Of a stretch of DNA of 12,037 nucleotides, positions 1 through 6,665 are shown piece by piece. The notes under the pieces were generated by a model. The model saw only the letters and a list, made by a program, of their open reading frames with translations, was not told the origin of the DNA and did no database searches. A program made the position numbers and the translations under genes. Within the stretch, counting starts at the first letter, position 1; each line of letters begins with the position of its first letter. Source of the DNA: Acidimicrobiia bacterium UBA1281. Lineage in GTDB: Bacteria; Actinomycetota; Acidimicrobiia; Actinomarinales; Actinomarinaceae. The DNA lies in NCBI GenBank assembly GCA_002308095.1, contig DBUV01000009.1:1-12037 (forward strand), in the 5' to 3' direction.

Positions 1-440
1 TACCTCAGGATAATTCAATTACAGCAGGTATTAGAAATTGGATAGATGTAAATTTAGCAAACTCTCAAGGAACTAGCTGGTTCTATATCTTTTTTCTTGG
101 CATGTTAATAATATTTTTCACATATTTTTACACAACAATCCAATTTGATCCGGTAAGGCAATCAGACATGATAAGAAGACAGGGAGGCTTTGTTCCTGGA
201 GTTAGACCAGGTATTTCAACAACTAATTACTTGTCACATATCGTAAGTAGAATTACTTTACCTGGCTCAGTGTTCTTAGCATCTGTTGCAGTCTTACCTT
301 CAATTGCTTCTGCAATCTGGGATATACCACTTGGATTTGGTGGAATATCTATACTTATCACTGTTGGTGTAGCTTTAGAAACTATGAAACAAATAGAAAG
401 TCAATTAAGCATGCGTAATTATGAAGGGTTTATTGATTGA
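1..440 (+). CDS. secY: Protein translocase subunit SecY, C-terminal part (5' truncated by window)
   Basis: SecY is the pore subunit of the SecYEG channel that moves proteins across or into the cytoplasmic membrane. Only about the last 145 residues are present; the frame is open from base 3, so the gene continues to the left. Visible are a hydrophobic segment near the left edge, the cytoplasmic loop with 'FDPVRQSDMIRRQGGFVPGVRPG' landmarks (the ribosome and SecA contact region), two further hydrophobic segments, and the tail 'MRNYEGFID', which closely resembles actinobacterial SecY ends. The stop TGA at 438-440 overlaps the adk start by 4 bases (TTGA), so the two are probably translationally coupled. 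An internal ATG at 102 is not a start. Identification is firm. Confidence 0.95.
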   Translation, partial: PQDNSITAGIRNWIDVNLANSQGTSWFYIFFLGMLIIFFTYFYTTIQFDPVRQSDMIRRQGGFVPGVRPGISTTNYLSHIVSRITLPGSVFLASVAVLPSIASAIWDIPLGFGGISILITVGVALETMKQIESQLSMRNYEGFID

Positions 441-994
441 CCGAAATAATAATTTTCCTAGGCCCTCCCGGAGCTGGAAAAGGAACACAAGCATCAAGAT
501 TGGCTGAAGATAAAAATCTTGCACACATATCAACTGGAGATATGCTTAGGGAACATGTTTCAAACAATACAACACTTGGGATAGCCGCAAAATCACTATT
601 AGATGAGGGAAAGCTAGTTCCAGATTCATTAGTAATTGATATGCTCATCGAAAGATTACAGTCCGAAACATCTAAAGATGGAGCAATACTTGATGGGTTT
701 CCTAGAACACTGGCTCAAGCTCAGAGTTTAGAAAAAATAAGTGAAAGTTTTCAAATAAAAAAAGTCATTGTATTCGAAGCTAATCGTGATGAATTAATAA
801 AACGCATTTTACACAGAGGAGAGACTTCTGGGCGCAGTGACGACACAGAAGAATCAATCAGTGTTCGTCTCGAGGTATATGAAAAAGACACTGAGCCACT
901 AATTGAATACTACGATAACAAAAAAGTAACAGTCAAAATTAATGCTGTCGGTGAAGTTGACAATATATACAGTGAGCTTTCTAAAGAGTTTTAA
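437..994 (+). CDS. adk: Adenylate kinase, short-LID form
   Basis: Adk catalyses ATP + AMP = 2 ADP in the cytoplasm and balances the adenylate pool. The 185-residue product has the P-loop GPPGAGKGT at residues 9-17 (Lys15), the AMP-binding STGDMLR at 32-38, the DGFPR signature at 86-90, and a short LID around 126-136 (HRGETSGRSDD). It therefore lacks the longer, often zinc-binding LID typical of Firmicutes and proteobacterial enzymes; short forms of this length are usual in Actinobacteria. The start is TTG at 437, because the P-loop must sit about eight residues from the N-terminus. It overlaps the secY stop. The secY-adk-map order is classic for the end of the spc operon. Confidence 0.95.
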   Translation: MTEIIIFLGPPGAGKGTQASRLAEDKNLAHISTGDMLREHVSNNTTLGIAAKSLLDEGKLVPDSLVIDMLIERLQSETSKDGAILDGFPRTLAQAQSLEKISESFQIKKVIVFEANRDELIKRILHRGETSGRSDDTEESISVRLEVYEKDTEPLIEYYDNKKVTVKINAVGEVDNIYSELSKEF

Positions 995-998
995 TAAC

Positions 999-1766
999 AT
1001 GGTAACTTATAAAACTAAAGAAGATTTCTTAAAAATGGAGATGGCCGGTAAAGTTGTCTCAAATATTCATTACGAAATATACACATCTGCAAAACCTGGC
1101 ATGACTCTAAAAGATTTAGACAATATAGCAAAAGAAATTGTAGAAAAATCAAACGTTACTTCAAGTTTTCTTGGATATCCGCAGCCTGGATCAATTGACT
1201 TTCCAGCCTATATATGCGCATCACCTAATGATGTGATAGTTCACGGGATACCTAACAACTATGTCATAAAAGAAGGAGATTTACTTTCAATTGATGCAGG
1301 AGTTTCTTATGAGGGATATCATGCTGATGCTGCATTCACATTTGGTATTGGCCAGATCTCAGATGAAGATAATAACCTTATAGAATCAACTAAATATGCA
1401 TTAAATGAAGCAATCAAGCTTGTAGAAGATGGTCAAAAATTAGGCACGATTGGTCATAAAATTGACAAAATAGCAATTAAGAAAAACCTAGGAAATGTTA
1501 AGAATTACGTAGGCCATGGAATTGGCCTTGAGATGCATGAAGCACCTCAAGTTCCTCACTATGGAAAAAAAAATAAAGGTTTCGAACTAAGAACTGGAAT
1601 GGCTATTTGTATTGAGCCAATGTTTAACTTAGGTACTAGTGAGTCTACAGTAGATGATGATGGATGGACAGTTAGGACTTTAGATGGTAAAAGGTCTGCA
1701 CATTACGAGCATACCATAGCTTTAACAGAGGAGGGTACACGTGTTTTCACCCCAAACTTATTTTAA
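999..1766 (+). CDS. map: Methionine aminopeptidase, type I
   Basis: This enzyme removes the initiator methionine from nascent proteins in the cytoplasm. The product has 255 residues. The five metal ligands of the pita-bread fold are all recognisable: Asp99 (SIDAG), Asp110 (YHADAA), His173 (GHGIG), Glu206 (IEPMF) and Glu237 (YEHTIAL). His82 (VHGIP) matches the substrate-binding histidine. I start at ATG 999, four bases after the adk stop, with a purine-rich AAAGAG about 11 bases upstream. A longer open frame from 942 would add 19 residues overlapping adk and does not look like a MetAP N-terminus. There is no N-terminal SH3-binding or zinc-finger extension of the kind seen in some actinobacterial MetAPs. 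Confidence 0.95.
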   Translation: MVTYKTKEDFLKMEMAGKVVSNIHYEIYTSAKPGMTLKDLDNIAKEIVEKSNVTSSFLGYPQPGSIDFPAYICASPNDVIVHGIPNNYVIKEGDLLSIDAGVSYEGYHADAAFTFGIGQISDEDNNLIESTKYALNEAIKLVEDGQKLGTIGHKIDKIAIKKNLGNVKNYVGHGIGLEMHEAPQVPHYGKKNKGFELRTGMAICIEPMFNLGTSESTVDDDGWTVRTLDGKRSAHYEHTIALTEEGTRVFTPNLF

Positions 1767-1773
1767 ATTTATG

Positions 1774-1802
1774 TTGGTAATAATTTTTAATCACACTATT
1801 CT
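1774..1802 (+). promoter_or_regulatory. Candidate sigma-70-type promoter upstream of infA
   Basis: In the 65-base gap between map and infA, TTGGTA (1774-1779) and TATTCT (1797-1802) are 17 bases apart, each matching 4 of 6 consensus positions. Transcription would begin near 1809, about 23 bases before the infA start used here. In an AT-rich genome such matches also arise by chance, so this is only a candidate. A placement ahead of the infA-rpmJ-rpsM-rpsK-rpsD-rpoA-rplQ cluster makes biological sense. Confidence 0.35.
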
Positions 1803-1822
1803 TGGTAATCGGTCCTAATTAC

Positions 1823-1826
1823 AAGG
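1823..1826 (+). promoter_or_regulatory. Ribosome binding site that decides the infA start
   Basis: AAGG at 1823-1826 sits five bases before TTG 1832. The alternative in-frame TTG at 1802 has no purine-rich stretch ahead of it, which favours the shorter IF-1. Confidence 0.5.
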
Positions 1827-1831
1827 TAATT

Positions 1832-2056
1832 TTGGTAGAAAAAGAAAAAAACATAATAAAGGTTCAGGGAACAGTTACTGAAACTTTGCCAAATGCATCT
1901 TTTAAGGTGGAGCTTGAGAGTGGAGCAGAAATACTTGCCCATGTTTCAGGAAAAATGAGAATGAGGTATATAAGAATACTTCCTGGAGACACAGTCGACA
2001 TGGAAGTATCACCATACGATCCTACAAGAGGTAGGATAACTTGGAGACATAAATGA
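1832..2056 (+). CDS. infA: Translation initiation factor IF-1
   Basis: IF-1 binds the A site of the 30S subunit during initiation. With TTG 1832 as the start the protein is 74 residues, close to the usual 72-73, and is a single S1-like OB fold. Conserved landmarks are [18 protein letters not shown] (residues 11-28), [17 protein letters not shown] (37-53) and [15 protein letters not shown] (60-74). The open frame extends to TTG 1802, which would add ten residues not expected in this family, would lack a ribosome binding site, and would overlap the candidate -10 box. The TGA stop overlaps the rpmJ ATG by 4 bases (ATGA). IF-1 next to L36 and S13 is the standard bacterial arrangement. Confidence 0.93.
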   Translation: MVEKEKNIIKVQGTVTETLPNASFKVELESGAEILAHVSGKMRMRYIRILPGDTVDMEVSPYDPTRGRITWRHK

Positions 2057-2169
2057 AAGTTAAATCAAGTATTAAGAAGAGGGGTCCAGGAGACCAAATT
2101 GTTAGACGTAAAGGAAAACTTTATGTCATAAACAAAAAAAATCCTCGCAATAAACAAAGGCAAGGCTAG
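2053..2169 (+). CDS. rpmJ: 50S ribosomal protein L36 (bL36), cysteine-free form
   Basis: This small gene encodes 38 residues, beginning [10 protein letters not shown] and ending NPRNKQRQG. Its order between infA and rpsM, the MKV start, the VRRKGK centre and the KQRQG end identify L36, the smallest 50S protein. The canonical form binds zinc through three cysteines and a histidine. Here all are replaced: the middle reads GPGDQ instead of a CxxC pair, INKKN replaces the third cysteine position, and Asn replaces the histidine. This is the zinc-independent 'C-minus' type. The ATG overlaps the infA stop by four bases, and the TAG stop is three bases before rpsM. Confidence 0.93.
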   Translation: MKVKSSIKKRGPGDQIVRRKGKLYVINKKNPRNKQRQG

Positions 2170-2172
2170 AGA

Positions 2173-2550
2173 ATGGCAAGAATATCTGGAATTGACATTC
2201 CAAGGGATAAGAGAGTGATTGCTTCACTCCGTTACATTCATGGAGTTGGGGCAAAAAGATCTGCAGATATTTGTGAAGATTTAAAAATAGATCCAAGCAC
2301 ACGAGTTAGTAATTTAACTAGTGATGAAGTAGCTCAAATTAGAAAATATATTGAAGCTAATTTCAGAGTGGAAGGTGACCTTAGACGAGATGTTTCTCAA
2401 AACATTAGAAGAAAAACTGAAATAGGAACATATCAAGGCTTGAGACACAGAACAGGATTACCTGTTAGAGGTCAAAGGACACATACAAATGCTAGGACAA
2501 GAAAAGGACCTAGATTTGCAATTGCAGGTAAAAAAAAGGTAACTAAATAA
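2173..2550 (+). CDS. rpsM: 30S ribosomal protein S13 (uS13)
   Basis: S13 lies in the head of the 30S subunit and contacts the P-site tRNA and the 50S bridge B1. The 125-residue product has the N-terminal [13 protein letters not shown], the helix-two-turn-helix body with [10 protein letters not shown], and the basic tail RGLPVRGQ-type signature ([20 protein letters not shown]) that reaches into the decoding site. Length and motifs are ordinary for the family. It starts three bases after rpmJ, and its TAA stop overlaps the rpsK ATG by one base (TAATG). Confidence 0.97.
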   Translation: MARISGIDIPRDKRVIASLRYIHGVGAKRSADICEDLKIDPSTRVSNLTSDEVAQIRKYIEANFRVEGDLRRDVSQNIRRKTEIGTYQGLRHRTGLPVRGQRTHTNARTRKGPRFAIAGKKKVTK

Positions 2551-2933
2551 TGGCTGAAACTAAATCAAAGAAAAAAAATAAAAAAAATATACCTTCAGGT
2601 GTAGCTCACATTAAGGCTAGTTTTAACAACACAATTATTAATATTTCAGACTCAAATGGAGAAACAATAGTTTGGACCTCTGGTGGATCAGTTGGATTCA
2701 AAGGTTCCAGAAAATCAACACCCTATGCAGCTCAAGTAGCTGCTGAAGAAGCTGTAAGAAGAGCAACAGAATTTGGTGTCCATAAATTAGACATAATCAT
2801 AAGTGGAACAGGTGCGGGAAGAGAGACTGCCGTCAGAACTTTACAAAATATGGGAATGGATGTTGGAACTATCAAAGATATCACACCAACACCACATAAC
2901 GGTTGCAGACCTAAGAAACGTAGGAGAGGGTAG
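2550..2933 (+). CDS. rpsK: 30S ribosomal protein S11 (uS11)
   Basis: S11 sits on the 30S platform near the mRNA exit and E site. The 127-residue protein opens with a lysine-rich tail (KSKKKNKKN), followed by the core [37 protein letters not shown], the signature [14 protein letters not shown], and the conserved end [17 protein letters not shown]. Everything expected is present. The gene overlaps rpsM and rpsD by one base at each end. Its last codons contain the purine stretch AGGAGAGGG, which also serves as the ribosome binding site for rpsD. Confidence 0.97.
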   Translation: MAETKSKKKNKKNIPSGVAHIKASFNNTIINISDSNGETIVWTSGGSVGFKGSRKSTPYAAQVAAEEAVRRATEFGVHKLDIIISGTGAGRETAVRTLQNMGMDVGTIKDITPTPHNGCRPKKRRRG

Positions 2934-3547
2934 TGGCTAGATATACAGGACCAAGAGTCAGAGTTTCTCGAAGAATTGGCTTTAATGTATTTGAAAATAA
3001 AAAAGGAGACAAAGCTCTTCAAGACAGACCTTATCCACCAGGTGAAAATGGTAGAAAAAGAGTTAGAGAGACTGACTACGGAACACAGTTAAAAGAGAAG
3101 CAAAAAGTAAGATATATGTATGGAATTTTAGAAAAACAATTCCGTAACTACTATAAAGAAGCTTCAAGGATGCCTGGAATAACAGGGGAGAACTTATTAG
3201 TACTTTTAGAATCTAGGCTAGATAATGTAATCTATAGAGCTGGTTTTGCATCAACTAGGCCGCAGGCACGACAATTAGCTTCTCACAGACATTTAAAACT
3301 CAATGGTTCACTGGTAGACATTCCATCAATTCAAGTCAAGCCTGGAGACAAAATAGAGCTAAAAGATAGTAGTCAAAATATGATTGTTGTTCAACACACT
3401 ATTGATACTGGTCAAGACAATGAAGTACCTTCTTGGCTATCGGTTGACAATAGCAAGAAATCAATTGAAATTTTATCTCTACCTTCAAGGGGAGAAATAA
3501 GTCATCAAATAGAAGAACAGTTAATAGTAGAGCTTTATTCAAAATAA
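2933..3547 (+). CDS. rpsD: 30S ribosomal protein S4 (uS4), cysteine-free form
   Basis: S4 nucleates 30S assembly by binding the 5' domain of 16S rRNA; in some bacteria it also represses the alpha operon. The GTG start overlaps the rpsK stop by one base (TAGTG) and follows the strong purine stretch AGGAGAGGG. The 204-residue protein has the N-terminal MARYTGPRVRVSRRIGF, the KQKVRYMYGILEKQFRNYY helix (57-74), and the S4 RNA-binding domain (about 94-155, with SRLDNVIYRAGFASTRPQARQ). The N-terminal region has none of the cysteines that bind zinc in other S4 proteins. C-minus S4 is common in Actinobacteria, so this agrees with the inferred lineage. Confidence 0.96.
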   Translation: MARYTGPRVRVSRRIGFNVFENKKGDKALQDRPYPPGENGRKRVRETDYGTQLKEKQKVRYMYGILEKQFRNYYKEASRMPGITGENLLVLLESRLDNVIYRAGFASTRPQARQLASHRHLKLNGSLVDIPSIQVKPGDKIELKDSSQNMIVVQHTIDTGQDNEVPSWLSVDNSKKSIEILSLPSRGEISHQIEEQLIVELYSK

Positions 3548-3556
3548 AAATTAGAG

Positions 3557-3561
3557 AGGAG
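3557..3561 (+). promoter_or_regulatory. Strong ribosome binding site for rpoA
   Basis: AGGAG at 3557-3561, within a longer purine run, lies seven bases before the TTG start at 3569. It is the clearest Shine-Dalgarno sequence in the window and confirms that TTG is a real initiation codon here. Confidence 0.75.
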
Positions 3562-3568
3562 AATTAAA

Positions 3569-4528
3569 TTGCTAATACTACAAAGACCTGAGATATCTCA
3601 AGAAGAAATAAGTACTCACAGAGCAAAGTTTTCAATTGAACCATTAGAACCTGGATTTGGATTGACTCTTGGTAACACCATGAGAAGGGCTTTATTGTCC
3701 AGAGTTCCTGGAGTAGCAGTAACAGGAGTAAAGATTCAGGGAGTTAATCATGAATTCACATCTGTACCTGGTGTTGTAGAAGATGTTTTGGATTTATTAT
3801 TAAATCTAAAAAGACTTGTTTTACAAGTTGAAGATCAAGAAAGTCACACACTAACCGTTAAAGCAAAAGGTCCTGGAGACGTTACCGCAGCACAGATTCA
3901 GTGTCCTGCAGGTGTAGAAGTTGTTAATACAGACCTTAAAATCTGTACTCTCTCTGGTGATGCAACCTTAGATATGGAAGTATCGATCGCACATGGTGTA
4001 GGTTATCGTTTAGCTGATAAAAATAAAACTAGTGACTCAAACTTTATTCCAATTGATTCAATTTTCTCACCTATTGTAAAAGTTAGTTATGCAGTTACTC
4101 CAACCCAGGTCGGTCAGGTAACAAACTATGACAAACTTACTTTAGATGTTGAAACTGATGGTTCTGTAGCTCCAAGTGAAGCTATGTCCTCTGTAGGTAA
4201 AACTTTGGGTGAATTATGGAAACTTTTTGCCGATATTGATGAAGGTATAGGTCTTGAACTAGGTGAGCTTACAGTCTCTGAGGGAAGTTCTCCAGATCTC
4301 TCCATATCAGTTGACGCATTAGATTTATCAGAAAGACCAATGAACTGTTTAGGTAGAGAAAACATTACAACTGTAGGTCAAATTTTAGAATATACAGAAG
4401 ATGATTTGTTGAATTTAACTAACTTTGGACAAAAGAGCTTAGATGAGCTTGTCGCAAAGCTAGATGAATTAGGGTTAAGCTTACCAACAAGTTCTGATTT
4501 AGATTCTGAGGAAAACGCAGATGCCTAA
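3569..4528 (+). CDS. rpoA: DNA-directed RNA polymerase subunit alpha
   Basis: Alpha dimerises to scaffold RNA polymerase assembly, and its C-terminal domain binds UP elements and activators. The 319-residue protein has the N-terminal domain with the assembly motif [14 protein letters not shown] (35-48) and [13 protein letters not shown] (61-73). A linker around 235-248 leads to the C-terminal domain (about 249-305). DNA-contacting positions are kept: Arg256 (E. coli Arg265), Asn259-Cys260, and the [10 protein letters not shown] helix at 285-294. A short acidic tail ([11 protein letters not shown]) follows. The start is TTG 3569, 21 bases after rpsD. The last codons overlap rplQ by eight bases and supply its ribosome binding site (GAGGA). 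Confidence 0.97.
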   Translation: MLILQRPEISQEEISTHRAKFSIEPLEPGFGLTLGNTMRRALLSRVPGVAVTGVKIQGVNHEFTSVPGVVEDVLDLLLNLKRLVLQVEDQESHTLTVKAKGPGDVTAAQIQCPAGVEVVNTDLKICTLSGDATLDMEVSIAHGVGYRLADKNKTSDSNFIPIDSIFSPIVKVSYAVTPTQVGQVTNYDKLTLDVETDGSVAPSEAMSSVGKTLGELWKLFADIDEGIGLELGELTVSEGSSPDLSISVDALDLSERPMNCLGRENITTVGQILEYTEDDLLNLTNFGQKSLDELVAKLDELGLSLPTSSDLDSEENADA

Positions 4529-4871
4529 ACCAACAAAAGGAAAAAGATTAGGTGGTTCTGCATCTCATGAAGATCAAATTATAAGTAATTTGGTTCGTTC
4601 ACTTATTCAACATGAAAAAATTGAAACAACTGTAACTAAGGCTAAGGCAGTAAAGCCTTACGCAGAAAAAGTAATTACAAAAGCAAAAAAAGGAACACTT
4701 CACGACAGAAGACAAGTTCTAAAAATGATTCAAGACAAAGCAGTGGTCGCAAAATTATTTGAAGAAATTGGTCCAAAGTATGAAGAACGAAATGGTGGAT
4801 ATACCAGAATTACAAGAACAACTTACCGAAAGGGCGACGGTACAGAGCTAGCTGTTCTAGAACTAGTTTAA
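4521..4871 (+). CDS. rplQ: 50S ribosomal protein L17 (bL17)
   Basis: L17 binds 23S rRNA near the exit tunnel of the large subunit. The 116-residue product starts [18 protein letters not shown] and contains the conserved [31 protein letters not shown] region. It ends [19 protein letters not shown], the normal finish of the family core. It lacks the long C-terminal extension found in mycobacterial L17. The ATG overlaps the end of rpoA by eight bases (ATGCCTAA), with GAGGA eight bases upstream. This is the last gene of the usual alpha operon. Confidence 0.96.
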   Translation: MPKPTKGKRLGGSASHEDQIISNLVRSLIQHEKIETTVTKAKAVKPYAEKVITKAKKGTLHDRRQVLKMIQDKAVVAKLFEEIGPKYEERNGGYTRITRTTYRKGDGTELAVLELV

Positions 4872-4872
4872 G

Positions 4873-5418
4873 TTGAGTACTTTTAGTGATGTTTGGAAAA
4901 AATTCCAGGCTTTTTTAAGATTTAACCCTTCTCTCATACAAAATATTATTAATGATAGATATGAAAGTGGAAATGCTTTTCTTATTGTTGTATCTAGCTT
5001 GACGTCTATTTACCTTGCACTTTTTGCTACAACCAGATTTTCTAACTTTATAGACATTGTTTTTTATGGAATTTTAGATGGTGCATTTGCCTGGATAATT
5101 TCTAGTCTTGGAATGTGGTTTATTTTATCAAGAGTTTTTAAGGAGAATCCTGATATTAATGCAATATCGACAGTCACAGGTTATGCGCATGGGATTGTCG
5201 GCAGTATTTCAGTAATCATACTTTTTCAAAATTACATCAACCTTAGTGCTCGAATAATAGAAGTATCTATTTTAGGAATTTTTCTGTGGCTTTTTTACAC
5301 TGTGGCTAAAACTGTAGAAATTGGTTTCTTTATAGATAAAAGAAGTTCCAGAATTGCCTCATCTGTATTTATTATTATTTTAATTTGGACATCAGGACCA
5401 TTAAAAATCTTTTTTTAA
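4873..5418 (+). CDS. Multi-pass membrane protein, probably Yip1-domain family
   Basis: This 181-residue protein has no firm functional name. A short amphipathic N-terminus (FSDVWKKFQAFLRFNPSLIQNI) is followed by about five hydrophobic segments at 33-52, 59-86, 104-119, 129-150 and 160-172. There is no signal peptide and no obvious catalytic motif. The layout, including the N-terminal 'NPSLIQNIINDR' stretch, the polar break after the second segment (SRVFKENPDINA) and 'TGYAHG' entering the third, resembles Yip1-domain membrane proteins. That call rests on pattern only. The TTG start lies one base after the rplQ stop (TAAGTTG) with no clear Shine-Dalgarno, so translation probably depends on rplQ. 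Its place between rplQ and truA is unusual; ECF transporter genes occupy this slot in Firmicutes, but this protein is unlike them. Confidence 0.8.
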   Translation: MSTFSDVWKKFQAFLRFNPSLIQNIINDRYESGNAFLIVVSSLTSIYLALFATTRFSNFIDIVFYGILDGAFAWIISSLGMWFILSRVFKENPDINAISTVTGYAHGIVGSISVIILFQNYINLSARIIEVSILGIFLWLFYTVAKTVEIGFFIDKRSSRIASSVFIIILIWTSGPLKIFF

Positions 5419-5419
5419 G

Positions 5420-6142
5420 TTGAACTACAAAGTAATTTTATCCTATGACGGAAACCATTTTCATGGTTTCCAGAAACAACCCAGTATTATTACTGTGCAA
5501 CAAGTTATCGAAAAAGCATTATCAAATCTGTTACAAAATTTTGAGATCACATATGCAGGACGTACGGATGCAGGAGTACATGCAAAACATCAAGTGCTAA
5601 GTGTCGTTACAGATGAAAAGATATCTGAATCATTTAAAACTTCATTTAATGCTCTAGTGGGAAAGCATATTTACATAAAACAAATCAAAATTGCTAAAGA
5701 GAGCTTCCATCCAAGATATGATGCAATAGAAAGAACTTACAAATATTTTGTAAATACTCCTTCAAACTTCGAGCCATATAACCTAGGGTACAGTTATCTA
5801 ATAAATGAAGAATTAGATATTTCAAATCTTAATTTTTATGCAGAATCTTTTTTGGGAGTAAATAATTTTACAAACTTTTCTAAACTTAGAAAAGATCAAG
5901 AACCTACACGAGAGATTACAGCGAGCAAGTGGACGAGAAACAGTCAGTTTTTTATCTATACTATTTCTGGAAACTCTTTTTTACACAATATGGTTAGGTC
6001 TTTAGTAGGGATTCAGCTAGCTTGCCAAAGTGGAAAAATAAATAAAGCTAGTATTGATTCTGCTTTAAAGAAGCCACAAAAAGAGCGATTTAACTATGTA
6101 GCCCCACCCGAGGGATTATATTTATGGAAAATTAAATACTAG
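5420..6142 (+). CDS. truA: tRNA pseudouridine(38-40) synthase TruA
   Basis: TruA isomerises uridines 38-40 in the anticodon stem of many tRNAs. The 240-residue protein shows the N-terminal strand VILSYDGNHFHGFQKQP and the catalytic motif YAGRTDAGVHA, with nucleophile Asp50. It also has the second-domain signature FLHNMVRSLVG and a C-terminal PPEGLYLWKIKY, all standard. The TTG start is one base after the previous stop (TAAGTTG) and, as in that gene, no ribosome binding site is evident, suggesting coupled reinitiation. The neighbourhood rplQ...truA-rplM-rpsI is common in Gram-positive bacteria. Confidence 0.95.
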   Translation: MNYKVILSYDGNHFHGFQKQPSIITVQQVIEKALSNLLQNFEITYAGRTDAGVHAKHQVLSVVTDEKISESFKTSFNALVGKHIYIKQIKIAKESFHPRYDAIERTYKYFVNTPSNFEPYNLGYSYLINEELDISNLNFYAESFLGVNNFTNFSKLRKDQEPTREITASKWTRNSQFFIYTISGNSFLHNMVRSLVGIQLACQSGKINKASIDSALKKPQKERFNYVAPPEGLYLWKIKY

Positions 6143-6178
6143 TTTTCATAAATATCAATAACCTTTATACTGAAAACT
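6141..6178. repeat. Inverted repeat AGTTTTCA...TGAAAACT between truA and rplM
   Basis: A perfect 8-base inverted repeat has arms at 6141-6148 and 6171-6178 with a 22-base centre. The left arm overlaps the truA stop and the candidate -35 box; the right arm touches the end of the candidate -10 box. It could be an operator or an RNA hairpin at the end of truA. No T tract follows, so it is not a typical intrinsic terminator. Confidence 0.5.
6143..6171 (+). promoter_or_regulatory. Candidate promoter for rplM-rpsI-glmM
   Basis: TTTTCA (6143-6148, 4 of 6 matches) and TATACT (6166-6171, 5 of 6) are separated by exactly 17 bases. Transcription would start near 6178, giving a leader of about 26 bases before the rplM ATG. 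This 61-base gap is the longest noncoding stretch between truA and the glmS leader. A second -10-like TACAAT at 6182-6187 has no good -35 partner. Confidence 0.4.
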
Positions 6179-6203
6179 CGTTACAATCCTATAGGTTTAT
6201 AAA

Positions 6204-6665
6204 ATGAGTACAAAAACGACATTTAAAGGCATAGAAGCTTCTGATAGAAACTGGCATCTTGTTGATGCAAGCAACCTTCCAGTTGGAAGATTAGCTAGTG
6301 AAATAGCTCAAATTTTAAAAGGAAAGCACAAACCTCAATACGCCCCCCATTTAGACGTTGGAGACCATGTAGTTGTAATTAATGCACATAAAATTCAAGT
6401 TACTTCAAAAAAACCAGAACAAAAAATGTATTACAGACATTCTGGATATCCTGGAGGAATAAAAGAAGAGTCCTTTAATGCATTAAAGAAACGTAAACCG
6501 GAACTAATAATCGAAAAAGCTGTTTGGGGAATGCTTCCAAAAAACAGATTAGGAAGAGCAATTATTAAGAAGCTACATATATATTCATCTGATACACATC
6601 CTCATGAAAGTCAAAATCCCGTAGAATTAAATTTCAACATAAAGAAGGTTATAGAAAATGACTGA
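6204..6665 (+). CDS. rplM: 50S ribosomal protein L13 (uL13)
   Basis: L13 is an early-assembly protein of the large subunit. The 153-residue protein has the opening RNWHLVDASNLPVGRLAS (15-32), LKGKHKPQYAPHLDVGDHVVVINA (38-61), YYRHSGYPGG (76-85), and the family signature VWGMLPKNRLGR...KLHIYSSDTHPHESQ (108-137). Length and motifs are normal, with a slightly longer C-terminal tail. The start is ATG 6204, with only a weak TAGGT element upstream. The last eight bases overlap rpsI (ATGACTGA), the usual pairing of these two genes. Confidence 0.96.
   Translation: MSTKTTFKGIEASDRNWHLVDASNLPVGRLASEIAQILKGKHKPQYAPHLDVGDHVVVINAHKIQVTSKKPEQKMYYRHSGYPGGIKEESFNALKKRKPELIIEKAVWGMLPKNRLGRAIIKKLHIYSSDTHPHESQNPVELNFNIKKVIEND

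Noticed and set aside
430..648. Minus-strand open frames (also at 2732-3022, 4126-4365, 6627-7055, 8805-9255, 10478-10660)
   Set aside because: All are antisense to firmly identified genes, have no ribosome binding sites or family motifs, and look like shadows of the coding strand.
942..998. Longer map reading frame starting at 942
   Set aside because: It overlaps adk by more than 50 bases and adds residues unlike any MetAP N-terminus; ATG 999 gives a normal 255-residue protein.
1802..1831. Longer infA start at TTG 1802
   Set aside because: No ribosome binding site, ten extra residues not expected in IF-1, and overlap with the candidate -10 box; TTG 1832 has AAGG at good spacing.
5401..5417. 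A/T-rich palindrome with a T run at the end of the membrane-protein gene, possible terminator
   Set aside because: It is made only of A-T pairs, lies inside coding sequence, and truA starts three bases later; there is no G-C stem.
6149..6203. L13 leader-type autoregulatory RNA upstream of rplM
   Set aside because: The gap is only 61 bases and apart from the 8-base repeat I see no structure matching known ribosomal leader motifs.
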